Source: Euglena gracilis
Taxonomy: Eukaryota > Euglenida > Euglenophyceae > Euglenales
NCBI GenBank assembly: GCA_039621445.1
Contig: CP154955.1
Coordinates: 58,807,564 to 58,871,563, forward strand
Direction of reading: 5' to 3'
DNA: 64,000 nt
Of the stretch, positions 30,621-44,200 are shown piece by piece; within the stretch, counting starts at the first letter, position 1, and each line of letters starts with the position of its first letter. The notes beneath the pieces were generated by a model. That model saw only the letters and a program-made list of their open reading frames with translations, was not told where the DNA came from and did not search any database. The position numbers were made by a program, and so were the translations under genes.

Positions 30621-32135
30621 TTAAACCGCTATCAAACTGCTTTCACGCTTTTATGGTTTTTTTTCTCTAGAGAAAACGGGTATACCCCCCCCCCTCAAGC
30701 CACCACAGACAAAGTGGCTGACACTTTTACCCCATCATTCCAATTCTCCGAGGCTCAGGCCCGTAACACATACAGTGCTGTGCTTTTGATCCCAGGGCTT
30801 GGCGGATTTTTTTTATTATTGCCTTTTATCCCCGTACAACGAAAACTGGAACAAAATCTTGAAAAGTATGGGACATTCTGGGTTCCCCTCTAATCCTCCT
30901 GGGGCTGGCCAAATCTCCCCTTCCTTCTGATCTTTTTACACTGTTCATTGATCTCATTCTTTGCTCTCAAGTCCTCTGTTTGCATTAACCTTCCGATTTA
31001 GCACAGGTCAAACGTACAACCAGTGTGTTGGATGGGGCTCCCTATTTCAAAATTATGCGCAAAGGCCAGAAGTTCCACAAGTGGGAGAGGTTTGTGTCAA
31101 TACCCAACTGTCCCCAAATCTTCACTTAGTGATGTCTTATGTGGCTGCTACACGTTTATTCGTCAGACCTGGAAGTCCCCATTTAATTCACCAAAACCCC
31201 CCATATAAAGCCATCAAGGCAGACACAGTTGCTTCAATAACAATAAACTTTTGGCCAGAACGGGGTATCCCCCAGGTGTGCTGGGCCAACTCCACCAGAT
31301 GGGCATGGGTTGTTTTCATCAAAACATTCTGCCCAAAAAGTTTGTGAAATTGGCCAATGGAGGGGGGTAGAGGCTTTTAGAGCCCTTGCCAACGACTTCA
31401 CGCCAAAAGCGTTTTAGAAAATGCCCTGGCCCCACAAATTTCAGTGCACAATCAGGGCTCACCAGGGCAAAGTGCGGATCCCGAGGTGCCTCGTACTTTC
31501 TCGAGTAAAACCTAGAAGGGAGGAAGGGACACCGAGGGCGAATCGCAAAGACCTTGTGAGCCCGACCCCCCCACCCGTAAAAGAACGTTAGTGTTCAAAG
31601 TCCTCGGTCAGAAAATGGTGGCCAGGGGAACAGGGGAAGGAAGAGTGTGGAACCCCCCAAAATTTTTCTTTTCCAAGGGCCCAAGCCCCAGGGGACCCAG
31701 GGGTGCAATGTCCAACACCCTCAGCCAAGCCCCCCCAAAACAATCTTATCCATGAAATAAATTCCGTGGAGGAAACATGGGGAGACACCCCCCTCCATCA
31801 AAGGTTGCAAAGGAGCCGCAAATGGTGAACAAAAAATGCTCCAAAAACAACATGTCACCTTTCAGGGATGGCTTTCAACACCCTGCTGGGTAAGCCCACC
31901 AAAATTGACCTCCAAATCCAACAGGCTGCGCCAATGTTCGGTGAATTCGGTTCGCCCCGCCACCGTCGACCCCAATTTGCTTGGGATAGGTCCACCCCTA
32001 AGAAATACCGGAAGGAGACAAAAAAGGGGAGAATTGGAAGCAATGTGCCTAAGGGGCAGCAGGAAGGGAATCCCATGCGGCGGTATGGCAAGGAGTTGTG
32101 CTTCCACGTTGCTGAAAACAGGGAGAACAGCACCT
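30621..32135. other. Retroelement-derived spacer, no clear gene
   Basis: No supported gene. A minus-strand stretch near 31,220-31,340 (around KTTHAHLVELAQHTWG) has weak protein character and may be further DIRS-like sequence. About 60 bp at 31,895-31,960 recurs inverted at 34,170-34,225. Confidence 0.35.
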
Positions 32136-33850
32136 TCAAGTAATACGGCGGGCTGGTGTGAGTAGCCTGCGGCTGCCGCAGGTGAAACCCCATGGGGGCC
32201 ACCTGGGGGGTGGCCTTCTTTCACCCCTGCAATTGGTAAACATACCCTGATAGGGGGTGATTTTAAGGCAGGGGGTCCCTGGTACTTTCATTTTTATTAA
32301 CTGGGGACACCATGTGGCTGAATCCCAGTAGGGGGTGACCATCAAAACTTTGGCCCGTGGAAACATTTTTAATCTGGGTAGAACATTTTGAATTACAGAC
32401 CAGGGGGGGTTTACATAAAGATCCCCCATGTTGTCCAGTGGACATTGTAAGGCATCCACCGCTGTAGTTTACATAAGCCTCAAAACAAACCATTTTGCCT
32501 CACCAGGCAACAAAAAAAATGCCCAATTTTGCGGCCAGGTGTCCCCACTTGCAACTTTTGAACTGCTGCCTCAGCCACTGAAAAAGTTGGGGGTCCAGGG
32601 AATAATCCCCCCTGTCCAATTCCCACCTGCTTATGGGGTCTGCTAGGCATTCATCTGAAGGGACGCACTTTACTTGTAGGTGTATGTTGTGTATCATGCA
32701 CCATTTGAAAAAGGGCCTTGATATGGAATTGAAGCTTTTCTGCCCCCTCGCCTTTTGTTAAGTAATTACTTAGTAAATTACTTGATTGTCCACTAAGAGA
32801 GGTACCGTTTCTCCTGGCTGGCTGAGGCTTTGCACTGTGCTTAATGCTGCACATAATTATTTTCCATATATGTGCAAAATGGATTTTCCCCACCAAAATT
32901 CCTGCACAATTTTGGCTGCTCGAATGTCAAGCCCTACCCAGGCATGGGTGAGGCTGTCTGAACGCAACTCCCTAATTGCACTTTGGGTGAAGGCTCTTTC
33001 CCCCCAGGTGTCCAGCATAATTTTGAGTTCTCTTAATTGGTCTTTTATTCTTTGTGAAATGGGGTGTTTTGAGTCCCAGGGGGCTGTGTAATTTTCCACC
33101 AAAAAATTGTTATTTCATCCGTAAAGGCCCTTAGAAACGCCAGGGCCGTTAGGTTGCATCAATTGGTCTAACATGGAGGCCAATTGACGTTTTGACATGT
33201 AATCATTTTTCACAATTTTTTCAGCTCCTTTCTTACTGCTTTATTTTTGGGTAGGCACCTGTAACTTTCCTTCTTTGAAGTTTAGTTGAAAACCCAGATG
33301 CGTTACCACTTGAGTGGGCTGTATGGTAGACTTTTTACGTTGATTTTGATACAAGATTTGATTAAATCCCTGACCACTGTGTTCAGGTTATTTTGTAAGG
33401 TGTTTTCTGTTGGGGAAACCAGTAAAATGTCGTCCAGGTAAATAAGAATTTGGATTCCCCTTTTCCTCCACAGCTTTCCGAATGTCTTCATTACTGACAT
33501 GAGAACTTGGGGCATTACATTCAGGCCAAAGCAGCATGCCTGGAAATCCCAGGTCTGCAGCTCCACCTGATGTCTTAGGGATGGCCTTATGGCGCGGCTC
33601 ACTGAGGTGTGGAAGAAAGCGTTCTTTTGGTCTATTTTTGCTGCCCAGTGGCCTTTTTAAAACGCTGAAAAATGTGCTGGATGTGATCCAGCATGCAAGG
33701 TTTTACTTGGAACCTTTGATTTAATTCCCTGCAATTCCTTATTAATGTCCATTTTGTCTGCCCCCCTCTTTTGAAGTAAAAACCCAGGGGATCAGGTGCT
33801 GGTGGTTGAATCCGTCACCCTCTTTACGGAACCAGATTTTTCGTGACCTG
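32136..33850 (-). pseudogene. DIRS/Ngaro-like RT, RNase H and downstream domain, degenerate
   Basis: Minus-strand order from 33,850: RT N-terminus (HEKSGSVKRVTDS), RT core with YLDDILLVSP near 33,430, and RNase H (WDSKHPISQ, ELRSDSLTHAWVG). Then come ADPISRWELDRGDYSLDP near 32,600 and LYVNPPWSVIQNVLPRLK with VTPYWDSATWCPQL near 32,340-32,420. Frames are broken many times. The order and motifs fit tyrosine-recombinase retrotransposons. No recombinase domain is found downstream, so the 3' part is lost or too decayed. Confidence 0.75.
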
Positions 33851-34059
33851 CTTCTTTTTTTTTCTTGGTGTAGGTTCCAAATTGCTGGATGTTGGGTGGA
33901 TGGTATGCTATGCTACAGCAGGAGGGGGAGGGACACAGGGCGGCGCGCGGAAAATGGGCAAGGCCCATCTTCAATATAGCGTGTGTGAGCGAGGCAGGGG
34001 CATGGCCCGGTTCTGGCTGCCCACGCATGGGGTTGAGGGGCGGTGGCGGGTGGGTGGCG

Positions 34060-34064
34060 GGTGT

Positions 34065-34096
<32 letters not shown>

Positions 34097-34098
34097 TG
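34060..34098. repeat. (GT)n microsatellite
   Basis: Nearly perfect GT dinucleotide run with one TTT interruption. Confidence 0.9.
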
Positions 34099-35111
34099 TT
34101 GCCGTTTTTTTTGTTGTGGTTGTTATTGTTGGAGCTTTTGTTATCCATCCGTTGTTGCAACAACAACAAACGGTGGTGGGGCGAACCGAGTCCACCGACC
34201 AGTGGCACAGCCTACTGGATTTGACGAGTTCAGGGGAGTGAGGCTAAATACAGAAGAAAGAGTCCGTGCGAGGTGCGGGGGCAGGTAAGAGGGGTGAGCT
34301 TAGCGAATAGATCTCGACATGATGCGAGTGCAGAGGCGGTTTGTAATCCTGTTCTCGACCACCGCAATTCTGATTGGTCGTTGAGCTCTGCGTCGTCGAG
34401 CTTCCGAGAGCAAGACGTGTCTTGCCCAACGCTTATCCACCGACTGGTTCTGTATTTGAGATCTGGATTGGGTGCACGGGCCATTCGTTTCCCACTCCAC
34501 CAGGTGCGCGTTAGGATTTCAGGTGCGCTTGAAGGGGTTGTATGGTGGACCTGGCTGGCCCTTGGCTTGAGGTACCTCGCGGGGGTCCAGCCCCCCTTCG
34601 ATTGTGTGTGACTTCTGCACCTCCATGGTGGACGTGCGGAGAGAGTTCTCAGCTTTTGGTATTCGATTTCGGGTGTTTGGTGGTGGTGCTCAGCATCGGG
34701 GCTATGAAGGACAGTAGGGTTTATGAGATTCAGGGAGGCTATGGTCAGCGAGCTCCGTTATTACCTATCTTTTTTTACCTATCCGATCCTACACCTCAAA
34801 AACGCGAATAAAATTAAGAAATGGGTTTGGAAAAAACCGAGGAACTTGAAGGAAGGACAAAATTTGTACCAGAATATTTTCTCTGGGTACACTGGTCAGC
34901 TTCCTTCCTGCGCACAAGAGGAAAAACATTCTCAAGCTGATCCATTTATGCATAAATGGGGGGGTAAAAAAAAGCCACTTGGTGTGGACTTCTCCTGCAA
35001 GTGGATTTTTTTTTACCAGGAAACTTGGTCAGCTTTCCATGACCCATTACCCCCCCTTGTGGTTTGCTCGTAGGCCTCCAACTCCTCTTTCGTCAGGAGG
35101 TGACAGTGACA
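34099..35111. other. Upstream region of the glycosyltransferase-like gene
   Basis: No supported coding exon. A CTGATTGGTCG sequence near 34,370 resembles a CCAAT box and could mark a promoter. An upstream exon ending before 35,096 is possible, because TCGTCAG at 35,090-35,096 looks like a splice acceptor. Confidence 0.3.
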
Positions 35112-38100
35112 ATGGGACCTCCAAAGCTTATAACAGGGTCCCTCATGGGGTTATTCCTTGCCATGATGTTAAGCCATGCATTTGTTGATTTGAAGTTCTG
35201 GGCGTTGCTTGCTCGCAATGCTGCAATGAGTGACATTCCAGCACCTGTGCCTCAAAGGTGTTCCGTTCTAGTTTATTATTCTTTTTGTTTTACATTTTCT
35301 GTTCCAGGTACCCCCAGTCCACACCTGAAGACCTCGTTCGCGATGTCACCATTGTTGTGAGTGCAAAAGACTTTCTGTCAACTGCATTCAAGGCAAGCAC
35401 AGTGATGATTCTGTTTTCTTTTGTCACTGTGCTTTGCCCAACTTTGGCTGCCTTGAATGGAATGATTCCAGCTGACATTCGGATTTTGTTCACTTTCCCA
35501 AAACCTGTGATTGAATCAAAGGAGTCCTTCCTCAACCAGTTGCAGGCACACAAAGGGAATCTCAGCAACATTGAGTACATCGAGGTCTGGTTTGCAACTC
35601 CTTTTCTCCACCTTTCAATTCTCCACAGCTTGAGTCATTTGCGAACCCATTCCTTGGTTGGATTGTGGCTGCAAAGATGGTGCAAACCAAGTACATCTTG
35701 TTCATGCACAATGATGTCCATTTGTTGGACACTCAGGTGTTTTTTTTAGGGTGGATGGGTGGGACAAGCCCCCCCCCCCAGGGTCACTTCATGAATCTAT
35801 GGACCCCCCCTGGGTCGCTGGGTGACCGTGCTCAGCCATTTTCAGCCAGTGTCTTTTCCCAAAACCAAGGTAACCCGGCTGAAAATGCTGAGGCTGGACT
35901 GTGGCTGCTCCAAATTTGACAGTGGAATCCAAGTGGACCCCGCACTCACTGGCTGGGCTGGCTGGTGATGACTGGCACAGAGCGCCAGATTTTTTTGGAC
36001 ACCAAAACCTGCCCAAAATGCCCGTTCTTGGCAAATTTTTGGAACAGATTCAGCAAAAAAAAAACTCTTTATCACATTTTTCTTTGGTGGGCCGGAAAAT
36101 TTTCCACACCGCCACCAGGGTGAGGGGTTCCACCTGGTGGGTTCTTTCCAGGGCCAGCAAAATCGCCAGTTGTAGAACATTTTTCGGTACTTGTCTGTTA
36201 TCGCACGACATACCCCCTTTTGGTTATCGCACGACGCCCTTTTTTTTGGGTTAATATGGGGTTATTTAAGGAGTAGGGTTAGGTGCGCGTTGCGCTACAT
36301 GGCCTGTGCACACCTAACCCTACTCCTTAAATAACCCCATAGGACTAAAAATAAGGTGTCGTGCGATAACCAAAAGGGGGGGTATGTCGTGCGATAACAG
36401 ACAAGTACCCATTTTTCCTTGATCCAGAGGTGATCCCACCCCGACTGCTGGGCTGTTTGGAAATCCCCAAAGACCACATCAGTTGTGGCCTGTCCATGAG
36501 CCCTTTCTCACACACAGAACTGGCGTCCGAAAACCCGGGGGGTTAACTCCGGTTCCGCCGTGAACCCGGAGGCCCAAATGCTGGTTCAAATTTTCAGAAA
36601 CGGCCACAGATGGCCTTTCGAGTGGCCGCCAAGAAACAGCAGGAAGATTTTGGGTGGATGCAGGGTTGAACCTTTTTTGTTTCGTTTTCTGAATTCCTTT
36701 CTGTTCCATCCGGGCATTTTTTTGGCAACGTCTGGATTTCCCCAAATTCTTGACCAATGAAACTGAAATTCCTGGAAGCCATTAATGGTCGAAGAATTGC
36801 AAGACAGGCGAGGCTTAGAAAAGGTCCAAAATGTTCAAAGGTTTGGATAGGCCACCCAATGCATCCCGGTACTTGTCTGTTATGGTACGACGGACCCCTT
36901 TTTGGTTATGGTACGACACCCTTTTTTTTGGGTTATTTCGGGTTAATTTAAGGAATAGGGTTAGGTGCGCACATGCACGTTTGCGCTACATGGCCACGTT
37001 GCGCAACATGCGCACCTAACCCTATTCCTTTAAATAACCCTAAAAATAAGTGTCGTACCATAACCAAAAGGGGGGGGTCCGTCGTACCATAACAGACAAG
37101 TACCTGCATCCCCCCCGTTTGGATAGGCCACCCAATTCATCCCCCCCTTTCAAATACAAGCCTCCCCTGAGGGTCTTGAAATCAGCACTGCCGGTGACTG
37201 GTTTTTTCGGAGTGACTGAATGGTTTTGGTTTCCTTCATTTCCTTCACCGACCCCCCCCCCCCCCGGGCGCCCCCCCCCCCCCCCCCGGGGGGGGGTGGT
37301 GGCTGACTGGTTTCCCAAAAGAAAGTCACTGACTGGTTTTTGAAAAGTGGAGTGACTCCCACCCCCCCCCCCCCGGGGTCGGTAAAAAATGTATGGCGGG
37401 GGGGGGCTTTAAATTGGGAGGGTTAAATTCATGTTTGGGGTGTCTGGGTCACCCAAACATATCCTGGGGTCCTTTTGCAGCCCCCCCCCCCCCAAATAAG
37501 ACGCGGGTCTCACTTTTGGCTTCATTGCTGGAATCTCTGGGGGTCCTTGGGGATTTCTTAAGCCGGAGGGGACCCCATCCCCGGGGGGGGGGGGGTCCAG
37601 CCATCCAGCAGCCCAAAGCGGGGTGGGGAGGGTCGAGTGAAATAAAGTTGGGTCCAGCCCAGCCAGGGGCCGGGCCAGCCGGCTGCAGGCTGGCCTCAAT
37701 GGCCTCATGTCTGTCCATCCATCCATCCATCATGTCGAGAAGGCAAAAATGTTTCAGAAAATGTTGTTTTTCATCGACCCAGCCCAGCACAGCCCCCTTC
37801 CCCTCTATCCCGCAGGGGGGGGGGGGCAGCCAGCAGCTCGTTTCCAGTTTCCAGCCAGCAGCCTTTTTTCCCAGCTGGAGGCTGGACCCCGGGCGGGGGG
37901 GTCCTTGAGAAACCCCAGGCGGGGTTTGTTGCCACCCAAAAACATCATTTTTCAGGTTCTCAAGAAGTTTTCCCTTCGGCGTTTCGTGCCACGTGTTTTT
38001 TTGGAAAACATTGGCGTTTACTTCAAAAAGCTGACAATCTTGATGGATGGGTTGGTTTGGCGAAGGCTGGGTTGTCCGGGAAAATTTTCAGGTTTTTGGC

Positions 38101-40735
38101 CAACTTGAGGGGTTTTTTGTAAGGCTCAGTGGGTGGTCCCCAGGGGGGGGACGGGATGGGAGATGGGTTTTTTGAAAGAATTGTGTGGGTGGGTTTTGCC
38201 TCGAGAAAACGCGCCCATCCTTGTCACCAAGTCCCCCCAGGGTCACTCAGTCAATACAGGTCCACGGCCGTCACGGATCACCCCATCTTCCTCACAGTGC
38301 CTGAGCGAGCTTTGGAATGCCTTGGAGCAGCATCCCCAATACGGGGTGGCCGCGCCCCACATTTACGAATCCGATGGGGAGGGACGGCTGGTGGCCCACG
38401 CGATCTCCACCAACCTTCATCTGCGTCAAAAGCGGAACTCAACACAGACTCTGGCCTGCAGCACCGTGTTGCCCCCTCACAGAGGCAGTTCTGAAGGGAC
38501 GGGATTGTTTTTTTTTTTCCCTGCTAAAGGCCGTCCCTCAAGAACCGCCGTTGGATAATGATGTTTTCGGTGGAAGGGCAAATGGTTGAAGGATGCCAGA
38601 AAGTCAGTTTGAATGAAAATTCAACGATTTCTATAGCCAAGGCTGAAAATAAATCTGCGCTCTTGGATTGTTATTATGCCTTCCCCACAAAGTTGTTTCA
38701 AACCAACAGTGAACGGTTCATAGATTCAATGATGAATGATTGAATGATCCAAAACCCACACATTCAATAATTTGCCATATTTTGGTAATTTCGGGAAAAA
38801 CGCCGCCCCCCAACCTGAATTTCAAAACTCCTGGGAAATGCCTTCTTTTGCACTGGACAGATGGTTTCCGGATAACTGATAATTTAGCTGGCCTCAATGC
38901 CATGCTGAAAATGGTGCCAATACCAACCAGTCCCCACCTCCATTTGGTCATGTTTTGGACCACCTTTTCTTCCCTTTTTTCCTTGTCCGCCAATTTCAAA
39001 AGGCTTGCTTTTTGAGTTGGTGAAGTCTGGAGTCTGCCGAAGACATCCACTTCTTGAGTCATGAGGTCAACCCTTTGACAGCCGTCCTGCGACACCCCAA
39101 GGATTTCCAGCAGAAGGTGTTGGCGCCTTTTTGCTTCTGGAGACCAAGGAGACTACTTGATTGGAGTCACACAGCCACTGGCCGACCCCCCCCCCCCCCC
39201 AGGGTTTGATATAAGGAGGGCGTACATGGTTAGGTGGGGGTGTCTCCCCACCCCCCCCTCCTGGCCCGCAGAGGGGGGGTCCGGACCACCCCACCTGCCA
39301 GGGGGGTCCGGACCGACCCTCGGGGGGGGGGGTGTCCCGGGACCCCCCCAAAAAGGGTCAATTTTTTCCTCCGGCGCTTTGCGTCGAAAATTTTTTGCAT
39401 TTTTGGCAAATTTTTGCCCAAAAAGTGCCCAAAATGGCACTTTTGGTTGTTTTGGGGGGTCAAAAATTTTCGGTCACCTGGACCGCGCCACTGTTTAGGT
39501 GGGGGGGGTGTCCCCCCCACCCCCCACCTCCTGCCCCCCCCCCCCCCCAGGGGGGGGTGGGTGACTGGTTTTTTCAGAGTGGCTGACTGGTTTTTGGCCC
39601 GGACTCCCTCCCGAGTCAGCAAAAAACCACTACCCACTGACCCAGCGCCAAAGGCGGCGGAAAATTTTTTCCCCTTTTTTTAATATGTTTTTTGGTCAAA
39701 TTTCCTTTGGATTCCAGAGTGGCCGACCCCCCAGCCGGGGGGGATAGTGACTGACTGGTTTGCCGAAAGAAAAGTGACCCCACCTGTCCACCTCTTTGGG
39801 TCCGCTGAAACAAAGTTGGGCAGCTCCGTCCAACAGGGCTAAGTTGTTTTTCGTGTTTTGGTTCGTTTTTTTCCCCCCTCAAAATCTTGGCGAAAAGAAT
39901 TCCAACCCCGCTGGATTTGGGCTTTATTGCAGCCCGGCTCCCCCCCCCCCCCCCGGCTTGGGCTCCACGGGTGGGACTGCAGCAGCTTTTTTCCATCTGG
40001 CTCTCTGAATTTTTTTTAAAATAATTGATTCATTTTTTTAAGTTTTTTTTTTAATTTTTGAATAATGTTCTGGTGCACTGCCAGTTTTGGGGATTTCAGG
40101 CCGAGGGTGTTGTGTCGACACAAAACAGCCGCCTTTGCGCCCTGCAGGAGCAGAAGGATTTCTTGGAGGACCACGGGCTGTTGATGCGCACCCACCTGGC
40201 ACCCACCATCATTGACCCCAAGGCCGCCTTCACCATGGAATACATGGACATGCAGCTGATGTTGCGCTTCGCCAACACCACCGTGCTCTACGTTCCTTCT
40301 GCCCGCATTGAGGTCCCCCCCCCCCATGCCATCACTCGCCCGCCTGGGTGGGGGCGACTGTTTTTTTCAGAGAGAGTTTTTTTGGCTCAACCCCAGGAAG
40401 GACAAAAAATGACCCGGCATTGAGATTTGTTGGCCGTTTTCTTCATATTTGAATCCCAGAGTGCATCCCATGTGGACAAAGAACATGTTATCCTGAAATG
40501 GACGATTACGGAGAACTACGGAAAAGCTCAAAGAACGGATAACTACGGGCAACTACGGATAACCATGGACAAGCCAAAAAAACTTTGGTCACTTTTTGGA
40601 TATTTTTGACTGCTTTTTTCTTTTTTTTTTGGCTGCTTCTGGTTGCGCTTGGTCGGCTTTGTCATTTTGCATCACACGTGTATTATATTTATATATATAT
40701 ATATAATATGTTTATGTATTTATATATTATATTTT

Positions 40736-40771
<36 letters not shown>

Positions 40772-41212
40772 CAGGGGGGGAAATGCAACTTGCATAATTT
40801 GCATTTTTTTGCATAATCAGGTTTTCCCGAAATTTGCAATTTTTTGCATTTTTTTTGCTTTTTTTTGCATAAAATATTTTGCCCTGGAAAATTTTTTTGC
40901 AGTTGGTTGCCATATATTTGTATTTTTTTGGTTTTTTTTGAGTTTTTTTTGCATAAAATATTTTGCCCTGGAAAAATTTTTTGTAGTTGGTTGCCGTATG
41001 TTTGGATTTTTTTTGCATTTTTTTTTGCATTTTTTTTGCATAAAATATTTTGTCCTGGATTTTTTTTTGATTTTAGGCAGCAAAGCTCTGTCATATTCCA
41101 GCTTTTTCTCAAGGTTTTCATGTAAGTTGCATTTTTTTTGCATTTTTTTGCATTTTTTTGCATTTTTTTGACTTGCATAATTTGAAGGACCAAGTTGCAT
41201 TTTGCCCCCCTG

Positions 41213-41253
<41 letters not shown>

Positions 41254-44200
41254 TATATTATACTTAAGTATATTGCATAAAATTTTCCTGTTTTCATTTT
41301 TCTCATTTTCAGCATTGCTGATGCACAAGCTTTCTGCTCCCGTTAGTTACCATTTCTGGATGTATTTTCCCAGTCAATAGTGGCTTTGCACATCTTACGG
41401 ATATTACGGATGAATATCTGTGATCCATGAATAACAACGGGTGACTGTGGGTTTGCATTAAATTTGGATTTGAGGAAGAGAGCGAGGTTACAAACGAGAA
41501 ACATCGTGAAACTCGAATCTGGTTGTAACACGGGGATTGGTGCTCAGTTGGGGGGTCAAGAACCGCAATTATCATAGCAATCCGCAGTAAATCCATTGTC
41601 AAATTTGTTCAAAAAAGCACCGGAGCCACCAGCAAGTGAAGTGTGTGCAATCCCCATTACGGTTCCACCACATCAATTCCTTTTCCCCGCAGTTTGCCCC
41701 CTGGGGCTCAACCGTCGAATGGCGGGACCTGCTGTTCTTTGTTTATCGGCGTTCAGAGCGGCTGGCACGGAGCCAGAGATTCTCTGAAACTGCTGTGGTC
41801 TGTTGAACCCTGGGGGGGGGTTGGGATCAGGCTATATTTTAGTTCGGGTGCTGACCCCACCACGGGGGGGGGGGGTGCCTGCCTGGGCAGGCACTGCAAG
41901 GCACTCCCAATCCGACCCCCCCGGGGGGGGGGGTAGGGCACATGGCCAAAAGTGCCCAAGCACAGCCCCGGTGCCGAAGGCCAGGCTTCTTTTTAAGACC
42001 CCCGGGGGGGGGAGGGGGGGGGGTCCCCCCCCACCCACCCAGGGTGGCGCGGGACCCCCCCCCCGGGGGGGGTGTCCGGGGACCGCCCCAAAATCGGGCC
42101 CATTAAAGGCAATTTTCAAAAATTTTCGGCGCTTCGCGCCGAAAAGGTATACCCAGCGCCTCCGGCGCGGCCACCCTCCCCCCCCCGGGGGGGGGGTCCG
42201 GCCCGGACCCACCCACCCACCCCCCCTCCCCCCGGGGGGTGGGTCAGGTGACTTAAAAAGAAGCCTGCCGAAGGCGCAGGGGAGCGAAAAATGGCCTATT
42301 TTCAAAGGAAAAGGAAAATGGGCACAGGCCGAAATCTGACCCCCCGGGGGGGGGTAGTGCCTGCCTGGGCAGGCACTCCGGACCCCCCCTCCCCCCGGGG
42401 TTGGTAAAAAACAGCCTGGTTGGGATGTTTAACCCCTGTGACCCTAGGTCTCTGGCTCTGAATGAGCAACCCCCCACCCTTCAGCCCAGTGGCAGAACCA
42501 GATCATCGATACACGGTAGTTCTCCCAACAATTGCTCAAGCACTGGCTGACCTCCCCACCCCCCGGAGGGGTGGGTGACTGGTTTTTTTTCGGAGTGACT
42601 GGCTAGTTTTTGGCCCGGACCCCCTCCCCCCCCCCGGGGGGTCGGCAAAAAAAACCACTAAAGTGACCCGGCGCCAAAGGCACCAGAACTTTTTGGCCTT
42701 TTTTGCATGTTTTTGGTCGGATTTCCTTTTGGATTCCAGAGTGGCCGACCCCCCCCCCCCCCCGGGTATTATTAACTTGGTTTTTTTTTTTTTTTTTTTC
42801 TTTTTGTTCTTGTTTTTTTTTTGTTTTTTTTCGAAAAGTGGAGGACCGGTTTAAAAAATGGTGTGTTCAGAACCCACATCCGGGAATACCCATGTGGTGC
42901 TTGTTTGAGTTTATTTTTTTGTGGGAGAGAAAAAGTGTTTGAACTGTCCCCCAGGATCACCAAGTGAATCTGTGTCCAAGGCACGAAGCAGTATTTGGAG
43001 GACAAGTGGGGGGTGGAGTTCCCCAACACTGGCTTCTGCAACTTCGTGAAATTCTCAGTGTTGCGGCACTTCTACCTGAAGAAGGAGGACGGCAGCATCC
43101 CAGAGGACTGGAACACACAGGTGTCTTTGGTTTCCGCCTTTCTTAAAAACCAAACCAAACCAAACAATGTTTGGCTTGGTTTGCCCCCCCCCCGAGGTAC
43201 CATTGGCTGGGGGGGGGCAGCGTATTTTCTACCCTCTTGGGGTCTTGGGCGTGGGGTCGGGATTTGGGGTGAGCAGTAGCGCCACAGCACACCCCTCTGG
43301 TGTCGAAGGCATTGGGGGCCCGCACATCCATTCAGGGGCTTGGTGGGCTGGGCCGGGACCCAAATCCAACCTGGGAGGGCAGGGATGGATGGGAAGCCCT
43401 TCGGTATTGAGGTAGGTGGTGGGGGGGGTCCCGACCACCCCCCCCCCTGGGGGGGTAAGGTGGTAGGGGGGGTCCGGACCACCCCCCCCCTAGATGTTGG
43501 GCGCGTTTTTTTTTCCTATCCCCCACCCCGTGCTTTTACGGTACTCTCTAATTTTCGCAACTCACTCTATTTGCCCCCTGGACACTAAACCCCACACCCC
43601 CCCACAGGCGAACCCCCAACAAATCCCAAAATCCCACATCAAATCTTAATGCCCGGGCTCCGGGGGTGCCCTCCTGAGTGGTGCTTGTGTACGCCCACGG
43701 CTGGAGGCACTGCGCAGCAATGCGGGGCACTACAAATCCAAATCCAAATCCAAATCCCTAGATGTTGGGAGGGGGGGTCCGGACCCCCACCCCCCCCCTT
43801 TGACAGGTGCCAAAAATAGCAGAAAATTTTCTTCCGGCGCTGCGCGCCGGAAAATGAGCAAAAACACCCCTTTTGCTGATTTTTGGACATATTGCCCATT
43901 TTTTGATGTGTTGGTGTTTTCCCCCAAAAAAGCGGTCAAAAAGCGGTCAAAAATTTTCAAAAAATGAGCATTTTTGGATCGATTTTCAAAGAAAAAAACA
44001 GGGGTTTTTGACCGATTTCGACCCGATTTCCGGCCCTTTGCCCGTCCATGAAATCGAAAAATTTTCGGCCCCCCCTCAGTTTCAAGGTAGGAGGGGGGGG
44101 TCTGACCCACCCCCCCCTCCGTGTCGGGAGGGGGGGCTCCGACCCCCCCCCCTCAAGGCTTCCCATCCATCCCTGTGGGAGGGTGTGTGCCTGCTAGGCA

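Noticed and set aside
34170-34345. tRNA-derived SINE, suggested by TGGCACAG and GGTTTGTAATCC
   Set aside because: The would-be A and B boxes are about 150 bp apart, too far for a tRNA-type promoter, and only a 60-bp piece recurs elsewhere.
36265-36335. Telomere-like words (CCCTAACCC, GGGTTAGG) in the foldback elements
   Set aside because: They occur once per arm inside a MITE with TSDs, not as a tandem telomeric array.
39234-39683. Pro/Gly-rich ORFs of 60-180 codons throughout 37-64 kb
   Set aside because: They run through C and G tracts of MITEs and overlap on both strands. No splice or domain support.
40689-41328. Lys- or Phe-rich ORFs around 40.7-41.3 kb
   Set aside because: They are translations of T-rich MITE sequence and flanking TA repeats.
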